Source: Pantoea phytobeneficialis
Lineage (GTDB): Bacteria; Pseudomonadota; Gammaproteobacteria; Enterobacterales; Enterobacteriaceae
Direction: 5' to 3'
Length of the DNA stretch: 64,000 bases
Assembly: GCF_009728735.1 (NCBI RefSeq)
Contig: NZ_CP024640.1
Coordinates: 62,001 to 126,000 of the forward strand
Shown: positions 57,978 through 64,000 of the stretch, piece by piece
Numbering within the stretch: position 1 is the stretch's first letter
How the letters are laid out: every line of letters begins with the position of its first letter
Position numbers and translations under genes: made by a program
The notes under the pieces: generated by a model
Told to the model about the DNA's origin: nothing
The model's input: the letters and a program-made list of their open reading frames with translations, nothing else
Databases searched by the model: none

Positions 57978-59339
57978 ATGATGTCTGGATTACTCAGCTT
58001 TTTCCGGGCCAGCCCGGCGAAAGACGGCATAACTTTTAATGAAAACCGTTTTCGTGTGGTGCGCTGGCAGACCTTTCTGGCGATGACACTGGCTTACGTC
58101 ACCTTTTATGTGTGCCGTCTTTCCTTTACCGTTGCCAAAAGTGCGCTGGTGGATTTAGGGATTTCACCGTCAGAATTGGGCATGATTGGTTCTGCACTCT
58201 TCTTTAGTTATGCCATCGGTAAGTTTGTGAACGGGTTTCTCGCGGATCATGCCAACGTGGTGCGCTTTATGAGCCTGGGATTATTGCTCAGTGCGGGCAT
58301 GAACTTGATGATGGGCATGACCACCAATGCCATGATGCTGGCGATTTTCTGGGGCATCAATGGCTGGGCACAGTCAATGGGGGTCGGGCCATGTGCCGTG
58401 TCGCTGGCACGTTGGTACGGGACGAAGGAGCGCGGCACCTTCTATTCCATCTGGTCAACGGCGCACAATATCGGCGAAGCCATGACCTACATGGTGATTG
58501 CTGCGGTTATTGCCGGTTACGGCTGGCATATGGGGTATCTCTCCACCGCGGCGCTGGGTGCCGCCGGCGTGGTGATCATGCTGTTGTTTATGCGTGACTC
58601 GCCGCAGAGCAGTGGCTTTCCCTCAATCAATACCATCAGCGATGAACCGCTTGAAGAAGAAGAAGCCAGAAGTTCGGTGCTGCGTAATCAACTGATGGCG
58701 CTGCGCAACCCGGCGCTCTGGACGCTGGCGCTGGCTTCGGCATTTATGTATATCGATCGCTACGGTGTGAATTCCTGGGGCATCTTTTTCCTGCAACAAG
58801 GCAAGGGGTACACCACCGTCGAAGCCTCCGCCATTATTGGTGTAAATGCCATTGCCGGCATCGTTGGCACCATTCTCGCTGGCGTGTTATCAGACCGTTT
58901 CTTTGCCCGCAATCGCAGCATTATGGCGGGTTTTATTAGTCTGATTAACACCGCCGGATTTGCCTTGATGCTGTGGTCCCCACACAGCTACTACACCGAT
59001 ATTCTGTCGATGGTGATCTTCGGTGCCACCATTGGCGCGCTGACCTGTTTTCTGGGCGGTTTGCTCGCTGTGGATATCTCCTCGCGCAAAGCAGCAGGCG
59101 CTGCGCTGGGCACCATTGGTATTGTCAGCTACGCTGGCGCGGGTTTTGGTGAGTTCCTGACCGGCTTTATCATCGATAAAACCTCGGTGATGGAAAACGG
59201 CAAAAAACTTTACGATTTTCACACGTTGTCCCTGTTTTGGGTGGCAGCCGGTCTTGTTTCCGCGTTGTTGTGTTTTGTCACTGCTGTGATGGTGGCGAGA
59301 CGCAACGCCAGCGAACACCGCACCCTGTTTTCATCTTAA
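57978..59339 (+). CDS. OPA-family organophosphate:phosphate antiporter (GlpT/UhpC/PgtP-like)
   Basis: 453 residues, 12 membrane helices. OPA features are FRVVRWQTFLAMTLAYVTFYVCRLSFTVAKSAL in TM1, IGSALFFSYAIGKFVNGFLADHAN in TM2/loop, and the conserved ARWYGTKERGTFYSIWSTAHNIGEA in TM4/5. Members exchange phosphoesters for inorganic phosphate; UhpC-type members are sensors. GGAG precedes the ATG at 57978 (57981 also possible). Lying between a cytoplasmic IMPase and a periplasmic acid phosphatase, it is the probable importer of a phosphorylated product. Confidence 0.9.
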   Translation: MMSGLLSFFRASPAKDGITFNENRFRVVRWQTFLAMTLAYVTFYVCRLSFTVAKSALVDLGISPSELGMIGSALFFSYAIGKFVNGFLADHANVVRFMSLGLLLSAGMNLMMGMTTNAMMLAIFWGINGWAQSMGVGPCAVSLARWYGTKERGTFYSIWSTAHNIGEAMTYMVIAAVIAGYGWHMGYLSTAALGAAGVVIMLLFMRDSPQSSGFPSINTISDEPLEEEEARSSVLRNQLMALRNPALWTLALASAFMYIDRYGVNSWGIFFLQQGKGYTTVEASAIIGVNAIAGIVGTILAGVLSDRFFARNRSIMAGFISLINTAGFALMLWSPHSYYTDILSMVIFGATIGALTCFLGGLLAVDISSRKAAGAALGTIGIVSYAGAGFGEFLTGFIIDKTSVMENGKKLYDFHTLSLFWVAAGLVSALLCFVTAVMVARRNASEHRTLFSS

Positions 59340-59362
59340 TTACCTCAATAAAGGAAGAGATT

Positions 59363-60631
59363 ATGATGCCACGCAGACATCAGGCCGCTGCACGCCTGTT
59401 CATCGCCGGAGCACTGTGGTTATGCGCAACGCAAACCCACGCAGCAGCACATTATCAACTGGAGAAAGTGGTGGAACTCAGCCGCCACGGCATCCGGCCA
59501 CCCACGCCGGATAACCGCAAGGACATCGAGGCCGCCACGCATCGTCACTGGACAACCTGGGTCACCCGTGACGGTGAACTGACCGGACATGGTTATGCGG
59601 CGGTGGTAAACAAAGGACGCTGGGAAGGTGAACACTATCGCCAGCTCGGTTTACTGACCGCCGGTTGCCCGCAGCCACAGGATATCTATGTCAGAGCCAG
59701 TCCGTTACAACGTACCCAGGCGACAGCCCTGGCGTTGGTTGATGGGGCATTTCCCGGTTGTGGTGTTGCCATTCACCGCGTGAAGGAGGAGAACGATCCG
59801 TTGTTCCAGACCGAAGCGTTTCCGGCGACGAACACCGAACCGGCAACACAGTTGGCAGCGGTACAGGCCAAAGCGGGGGATCTGGCGGCACGACAACAGG
59901 CATTGCAGCCTGCGGTGAGCGCACTGAAGACCGCGGTATGCGCTCCCGGAACGGACTGCTCTTTTTTTGATAAACCCTGGCAAATTAAACAAAGCAAAAG
60001 TGGCAAAACCTATGTTGAGGGTCTGAGCGTGCTGGCTAATATGGTGGAAACCTTGCGGCTTGGCTGGAATGAAAATTTGCCGCTCAGTCAGCTCGCCTGG
60101 GGAAAAATCACAACGGCTGCACAGATAACCGAGATCTTGCCCTTGCTGACCGCCAATTATGATCTCAGTAATGACGTGCTTTATACCGCGCAGAAACGGG
60201 GTTCCATATTGCTGAACGCCATGTTGCAGGGGGTGGATCATACCCCGGCGTCGATGCCGGATACGCGTTGGTTACTGCTGGTTGCGCATGATACCAATAT
60301 CGCGATGGTGCGCACGCTGATGGGCTTCAGCTGGACGCTGCCGGGCTATACGCGTGGCAATATTCCGCCGGGAAGCAGTCTGGTCTTTGAGCGCTGGCGT
60401 GACACGCAAAGTGGTGAGCGGTTTATCCATGTCTTCTTTCAGGGACAAAGTCTGGACGACCTGCGTCATTTACAGTCAGTCGACCAGGCTCATCCGTTGC
60501 TGCGTGAAGAGTGGCGTCAGGCCGACTGCCGTATCACTGACGTCGGTACGTTGTGCCCGATGAAGTCGGCAATCAAGACATTGAGTAAACATCTCGACCC
60601 GAGCGCAATCACACCAGTGAGTTACCCGTAA
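59363..60631 (+). CDS. periplasmic histidine acid phosphatase (AppA phytase-like)
   Basis: 422 residues from the ATG at 59363 (AAGGAAG upstream). The signal peptide ends near QTHAAAH. The catalytic RHGxRxP motif is RHGIRPP (Arg41, nucleophile His42) and the proton donor motif is HD at His309-Asp310 in VAHDTNIAMV. The following TLPGYTRGNIPPGSSLVFERW is closer to AppA phytase (NTPPGGELVFERW) than to glucose-1-phosphatase Agp, from memory of those sequences. It would remove phosphates from phytate or sugar phosphates outside the cytoplasm. It follows the OPA gene by 23 bp and a terminator lies 15 bp after it. Confidence 0.88.
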   Translation: MMPRRHQAAARLFIAGALWLCATQTHAAAHYQLEKVVELSRHGIRPPTPDNRKDIEAATHRHWTTWVTRDGELTGHGYAAVVNKGRWEGEHYRQLGLLTAGCPQPQDIYVRASPLQRTQATALALVDGAFPGCGVAIHRVKEENDPLFQTEAFPATNTEPATQLAAVQAKAGDLAARQQALQPAVSALKTAVCAPGTDCSFFDKPWQIKQSKSGKTYVEGLSVLANMVETLRLGWNENLPLSQLAWGKITTAAQITEILPLLTANYDLSNDVLYTAQKRGSILLNAMLQGVDHTPASMPDTRWLLLVAHDTNIAMVRTLMGFSWTLPGYTRGNIPPGSSLVFERWRDTQSGERFIHVFFQGQSLDDLRHLQSVDQAHPLLREEWRQADCRITDVGTLCPMKSAIKTLSKHLDPSAITPVSYP

Positions 60632-60645
60632 ATCCTTGATGAGTG

Positions 60646-60669
60646 GCAGCAGACTGAGAGGTCTGCTGC
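60646..60669 (+). terminator. terminator after the phosphatase operon
   Basis: GCAGCAGAC / GTCTGCTGC perfect 9-bp stem with a TGAGAG loop, just past the phosphatase stop. Few T residues follow. Confidence 0.7.
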
Positions 60670-60726
60670 TATGTTAACGCAGCGATTTTGCTATTTCCGT
60701 GCGTCAATTTATGTAAATATGTTATT

Positions 60727-60756
60727 TTTTGTGTCAACACGGGGTTGCTCACAAAA
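60727..60756. promoter_or_regulatory. inverted repeat upstream of the amidohydrolase gene
   Basis: TTTTGTG-T-CAAC-ACGGG-GTTG-CT-CACAAAA, an imperfect 11-bp dyad about 160 bp before the amidohydrolase start, in an otherwise empty, AT-rich 248-bp stretch. Could be a binding site for the PAS-LuxR protein encoded 3 kb away; inference only. Confidence 0.3.
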
Positions 60757-60917
60757 TAAAAAATAGTGTGAAGCAGTTAAAATCAAATTGGTTATTTTCA
60801 CAGAGAATCAGCTCCTGATGGCGTTAAATCCGGGCAGATGAACGATGCTTAATTCAGTGTTTAACACCAGGCTTAGAGGGAATAAAAGGTGAATAACCAC
60901 AAATAAGGTCTGCCCCT

Positions 60918-62054
60918 ATGCCTGAAAAACATCTGTTAATTAAGAATGCCATTGTTATTGATCCCGCCAGAGGAACGGAATGCCGTCAGGATATCCATAT
61001 CCTGAATGATGTCATTGCCCCGGAGGATACGCCTGTCAGCGGCACGACTGAGATTATCGACGCTGCCGGTTGCTATGCGTTTCCCGGGTTAATTGATTAT
61101 CACGCCCATGTATTTTATGGCGGCACCCACAGTAGCGTACCTCCCGATCTTGCCACCCTGCCGTTTGGTGTCACTACCGTGGTTGATGCCGGTTCTGCCG
61201 GGAGCGCCAATGTCGAAAGCTTTCTGCGCGACCAGATCCCCCGTAGCCTGGTGCGTATTAAAGCTTATGTCGCAGCGTACCCGGCAGGCCAGCTCTGGCA
61301 AGAAGAGAATCACGATCCGGCGTATTTCGACCTCCCCCGATTACAGCAACTTTTCCGCCAGTATCCTGATGTTCTGCTCGGTCTGAAATTGAAAGAAGAA
61401 CGCGGCATTGTCGGTGAACTGGGTTCCCGTCCGATGATACGTGCCGTTGAGATGGCTGAGACGCTAAATTGTCGTGTCGCCGTGCACATGACTGACCCGG
61501 TGCAAACCACCGAACAACTGCTGGAGATATTCCGTGCTGGGGATGTGTTCGCCCATTGCTACCACGGCAAAGGGGACACACTGCTTGATGAACAGGGGCG
61601 CGTTAAGCCTGCGGCGCGCCAGGCACGCCAGCGCGGGGTGATCTTTGATTGTGCTCATGGCCGCAATAACTTTTCCCAGCGGGTGGCTCAGCGTGCCGTG
61701 GAGGATGATTTTCTGCCGGATATCATCAGTAGCGATCTGTCATCAATGACGTTACACCGTGCACCGGTGTATGGCTTGCCTTGGGTGATGTCGAAGTTTC
61801 TTGCGCTGGGTTTGTCGCTGCACCAGGTGGTTGCCTGCTGTACCGCCCGGCCTGCGGCCTTACTGGGAATGCAACATCAGATAGGCACCCTGGCGCCGGG
61901 CAGTTATGCCGATGTGGCGCTTTTTCGGCTTGAAAATCGTTCGATTACCTTTACCGATGTCCATCAGCATACCCTGACAGGTAGCCAGTTGCTGATGCCT
62001 CAACTCACCCTGAAAGCAGGCGTTCCCTTGTGGCGCGCTGCTGACTTTTACTGA
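60918..62054 (+). CDS. amidohydrolase/deacetylase-family metallohydrolase (cog3964-like)
   Basis: 378 residues. Amidohydrolase superfamily: HxH in PGLIDYHAHVF, bridging Lys in LLGLKLKEE, His in VAVHMTD, second His in FAHCYHG and Asp in IISSDLSS. The opening LLIKNAIVIDPARGTE and the GTHSSVPPDLATLPFGVTTVVDAGSAGSAN segment match the cog3964 group, whose characterised members (Atu3266, EF0837) hydrolyse esters of N- or O-acyl hydroxy acids or stand near D-glucosaminate genes. AAGG lies 9 nt upstream of the ATG. It is followed 10 bp later by an MFS importer gene. Confidence 0.85.
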   Translation: MPEKHLLIKNAIVIDPARGTECRQDIHILNDVIAPEDTPVSGTTEIIDAAGCYAFPGLIDYHAHVFYGGTHSSVPPDLATLPFGVTTVVDAGSAGSANVESFLRDQIPRSLVRIKAYVAAYPAGQLWQEENHDPAYFDLPRLQQLFRQYPDVLLGLKLKEERGIVGELGSRPMIRAVEMAETLNCRVAVHMTDPVQTTEQLLEIFRAGDVFAHCYHGKGDTLLDEQGRVKPAARQARQRGVIFDCAHGRNNFSQRVAQRAVEDDFLPDIISSDLSSMTLHRAPVYGLPWVMSKFLALGLSLHQVVACCTARPAALLGMQHQIGTLAPGSYADVALFRLENRSITFTDVHQHTLTGSQLLMPQLTLKAGVPLWRAADFY

Positions 62055-62064
62055 GGTCATCTCT

Positions 62065-63300
62065 ATGCAATCTCCATGGTTACGTATTGGCGGTACGCTG
62101 ATGTTGGGTATGTTTATCTCTTACATCGACCGCACTAATCTCTCCGTTACGCTGAAGGACGTGGCTCAGGATCTCGGTTTTAGCGGAGCTGGGTTTGCCA
62201 CCACCTCAAGCCTGGTACTGACGGCTTTTCTCATCGGTTATATCGTTGCGAATATCTCCGGCGGTATCTTCACCACCCGATTTGACCCTAAAACCATTGC
62301 GATCGGTATGATGGCACTTTGGTCTTTGGCTACCCTCACCACCGGCCTGGTCAGCAGCGTGGCCTTTCTGGTCGCCTGTCGCTTCGTGCTGGGGGTGGCG
62401 GAAGGGATTTACTGGCCGCAGCAATCCCGCTTTGTGCGGCTGTGGTTCTCCCCGGCAGAACTGACCCGCGCCAACAGCCTTATCCATTATTACGGCCAGT
62501 TTTTAGCGCTCGGACTGGGATTTATCATCCTGACACCGCTACACAATATGATGGGCTGGCGTAATCTCTTTTTCCTCTGTGGCGGCATTGGATTACTTGT
62601 GATGGTGCCGCTCTATGCCCGCGTGCTGTTGAATACGCGTGATGCGCCGTTGCAGCAGGCGCAGGTGGCCCCGCGCAAAGTGCGTCTGACCCGTGAGGAT
62701 TTTGGCGGCATGTCGTTTGTGTTGCTGATCATCACTTATCTTACGCAGGGAATGTTGTTCTGGGGGATTACGCTCTGGATTCCAATGGTGGTGACATCCC
62801 TCGGCTTCACCGGATGGAGCCAGGCATTTGCCAGCGCGCTGCCCTACCTGCTGGCCGTATTGCTGGCTATCCCTATGTCATGGCTGAGTGACAAAACCGG
62901 TAAGCGGATTTTAATCGCCGCATTGGGTCTGCTGATCCCTGGCGCGATGTTGCTGCTGTTGCCGTGGGTGGAGAGCGCCGTGGTGAAAATGACGTTGATC
63001 ACCCTGGCAATGGGCTATTACGCCAGTAGTTTTACGCCGAATATCTGGTCGATCATCCAGTCAAGTGTGCGTCCTCATGCGGTGGGGGCTGCATCGGGCA
63101 TCGTCAATGGCATTGGTGCCGGTGGTGGCGGGACGCTGGCGGGTTTCATGGTCGCGATTCTGTATGCGCGTACGGGAAGTTATATGTCAGGCTTCACCTT
63201 GCTGGGTGCTCTGGTCATCATTGGTGGAATTTCTTTACTGAGCTTTGGCTGGTGGCGGCAGCGGCACCCCGTGAGTCTGGCGCAGGTGGCGCCGTTTTAA
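62065..63300 (+). CDS. MFS transporter, ACS-like, partner of the amidohydrolase
   Basis: 411 residues, 12 helices. TM1 has GMFISYIDRTNLSVTLKDVAQDLGF; TM2/loop has IANISGGIFTTRFDPKTI; TM4 has VLGVAEGIYWPQQSRFVRLW. The family imports organic anions by proton symport. GAGG 8 nt before the ATG and a 10-bp gap tie it to the amidohydrolase gene. The imported compound is probably its substrate. Confidence 0.88.
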   Translation: MQSPWLRIGGTLMLGMFISYIDRTNLSVTLKDVAQDLGFSGAGFATTSSLVLTAFLIGYIVANISGGIFTTRFDPKTIAIGMMALWSLATLTTGLVSSVAFLVACRFVLGVAEGIYWPQQSRFVRLWFSPAELTRANSLIHYYGQFLALGLGFIILTPLHNMMGWRNLFFLCGGIGLLVMVPLYARVLLNTRDAPLQQAQVAPRKVRLTREDFGGMSFVLLIITYLTQGMLFWGITLWIPMVVTSLGFTGWSQAFASALPYLLAVLLAIPMSWLSDKTGKRILIAALGLLIPGAMLLLLPWVESAVVKMTLITLAMGYYASSFTPNIWSIIQSSVRPHAVGAASGIVNGIGAGGGGTLAGFMVAILYARTGSYMSGFTLLGALVIIGGISLLSFGWWRQRHPVSLAQVAPF

Positions 63301-63310
63301 CGGTGACATG

Positions 63311-63333
63311 CTGGCGGGCTTAAGGTCCGCCAG
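63311..63333. terminator. terminator between the MFS and LuxR-type genes
   Basis: CTGGCGG / CCGCCAG (7 bp, one extra G-U possible) around GCTTAAGGT, between the convergent genes. Confidence 0.6.
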
Positions 63334-63344
63334 TGCTTGTCCCA

Positions 63345-63992
63345 TTATTGTTCAATGACCAGGTATCTCTTGTTTAAAAAGTAAGGTGGGACATAATTAT
63401 CCCACCCCTTACAATAGCAATATTGCAGCAGACTCGAGGTATTCAGTGCTCCCGCCTTCTGACAACAACGTATTATCCTGTTCCTTAACGTGAATGCGCT
63501 AATACCGAGCATGTCTGACATGATGTTCTGTTTGACACTGCAAAATAATAGTAAAATCACTTCCCATTCCCGGTCGGTGAAAAAATCAGAAGGTTTAGTG
63601 AATACCAGTGATCTTCGACTGGAATGCGTGATGAACGTTGAAAAATAAACGTTAGCCAACTCAATGTAAGTACAGATGATGCCTACTGAGCCATCTTTGA
63701 ACTGCCAGGGGCGTTTTTCAACCCTGAATGCTTTGCGTTCATCCTTTCCGCCATAACTCACGATTTTCACCACAACACTCATCCTGCCGGTGCGGGCGAT
63801 TTTTTGATCATCGAGTATGATGCTGTGGTAAACGCTATCAATATCTTTAATCAGATCCCGGTCTGTACACCCGTTTATTTTATCAGAAGGGATGTTGAAG
63901 TAATTGCAGGCTCGGTCATTGGCATAAACGTATCGGGATGAGTGATCTTTTACCGCCCATCCCAGCAATGAATTTTTGAAGTAAAATTCCAT
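63345..63992 (-). CDS. PAS-domain LuxR-type transcriptional regulator
   Basis: 215 residues. An N-terminal PAS-like domain (about 1-110: LGWAVKDHSSRYVYANDRAC, FNIPSDKINGCTDRDL) is followed by a LuxR-type HTH (about 145-200: FFTDREWEVILLLFCSVKQN, DMLGISAFTLRNRIIRC). The start lies 8 nt inside the window edge with GAGA before it, so a longer N-terminus cannot be fully excluded. It is convergent with the amidohydrolase/MFS pair and may regulate it. Related PAS-LuxR proteins control fimbriae or local catabolic genes; the ligand is unknown. Confidence 0.83.
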   Translation of the reverse strand: MEFYFKNSLLGWAVKDHSSRYVYANDRACNYFNIPSDKINGCTDRDLIKDIDSVYHSIILDDQKIARTGRMSVVVKIVSYGGKDERKAFRVEKRPWQFKDGSVGIICTYIELANVYFSTFITHSSRRSLVFTKPSDFFTDREWEVILLLFCSVKQNIMSDMLGISAFTLRNRIIRCCQKAGALNTSSLLQYCYCKGWDNYVPPYFLNKRYLVIEQ

Positions 63993-64000
63993 TTTTTCTC

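Noticed and set aside
58041..58053. GAAAACCGTTTTC, LacI-operator-like palindrome
   Set aside because: It lies inside the OPA transporter coding sequence and encodes the conserved NENRF segment, so it is best explained by protein conservation.
1..64000. tRNA, rRNA, CRISPR arrays, insertion sequences or prophage genes
   Set aside because: None could be recognised: no cloverleaf-like CCA-ended sequences, no regular repeat-spacer pattern and no transposase or integrase among the coding regions.

Overview
The window looks like a chromosomal segment of a plant- or soil-associated member of the Enterobacterales, most likely an Erwiniaceae (Pantoea/Erwinia-like) strain. The grounds are the enteric-type gene families (SgrR, YbiI, BglG/BglF, YcaD-like, HigBA-like), the GC-rich coding style, a three-subunit periplasmic gluconate-dehydrogenase-type complex, and copies of a REP-like palindrome built on CGCGATTTATCGCG. 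This genus-level placement is inference; no rRNA or tRNA gene is present. I see no phage, IS element or CRISPR array. The segment is a dense mosaic of catabolic operons, most with their own regulator (LacI x3, ROK, GntR, BglG, SgrR, LuxR-PAS, a two-component pair).

Layout. 1-337: 5' end of a secreted TIM-barrel isomerase-like gene behind a perfect LacI-type palindrome. 484-6658: RND efflux pump (permease + adaptor) with its two-component system, then MipA/OmpV (6785-7558). 7600-10707: GNAT, a small Gly-rich secreted protein, DUF2625 and a secreted DUF1593 protein. 10810-14561: ROK repressor and an orphan glycogen/maltodextrin phosphorylase. 14676-25172: a GntR regulator and two divergent operons. 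The minus operon encodes a [2Fe-2S]/FAD three-subunit amino-acid-type dehydrogenase, a DapA-family lyase, a dihydropyrimidinase and an FmdB zinc ribbon. The plus operon encodes a polar-amino-acid ABC importer and a class V aminotransferase. 25332-27353: YcaD-like exporter with a coupled 13-codon leader ORF, and a HigBA-like toxin-antitoxin pair. 27535-34866: a tetronate-type acid-sugar cluster (OtnK, OtnC, FMN hydroxyacid oxidase, racemase-like protein, cytoplasmic PBP-like protein, LacI, MFS). 34904-40529: periplasmic lactonase, cupin-like protein and a flavoprotein/TAT-subunit/triheme-cytochrome dehydrogenase.

40676-44923: beta-glucoside PTS operon (bglF, GH1, BglG-type antiterminator) with a clear RAT/terminator switch in its leader. 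45162-51197: LacI regulator plus an M24-fold protein, divergent from a lactose/cellobiose-type PTS (IIB, IIC, GH1, IIA). 51194-55702: SdhL-type shikimate dehydrogenase-like gene, SgrR-like regulator, YbiI, a small membrane protein and an AAA ATPase. 55960-60631: LacI regulator, inositol-monophosphatase-family enzyme, OPA-family organophosphate antiporter and an AppA-like histidine acid phosphatase, which together suggest uptake of a phosphorylated inositol or sugar. 60918-63992: cog3964-type amidohydrolase, MFS transporter and a PAS-LuxR regulator.

The candidates for undescribed biology are: the dehydrogenase/DapA/hydantoinase/aminotransferase system with its GntR operator; the tetronate cluster that uses an FMN oxidase and a one-cysteine racemase homologue; and the phytase-like/OPA/IMPase module. 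Several regulatory motifs were found by reading intergenic DNA: in-phase TGTCAGGA repeats for the response regulator, GTTAAC sites for ROK, a repeated (G)NAANCGCTTAC box for the tetronate LacI, GGAAACCGGTTTCC pairs for the PTS LacI, and the BglG RAT.
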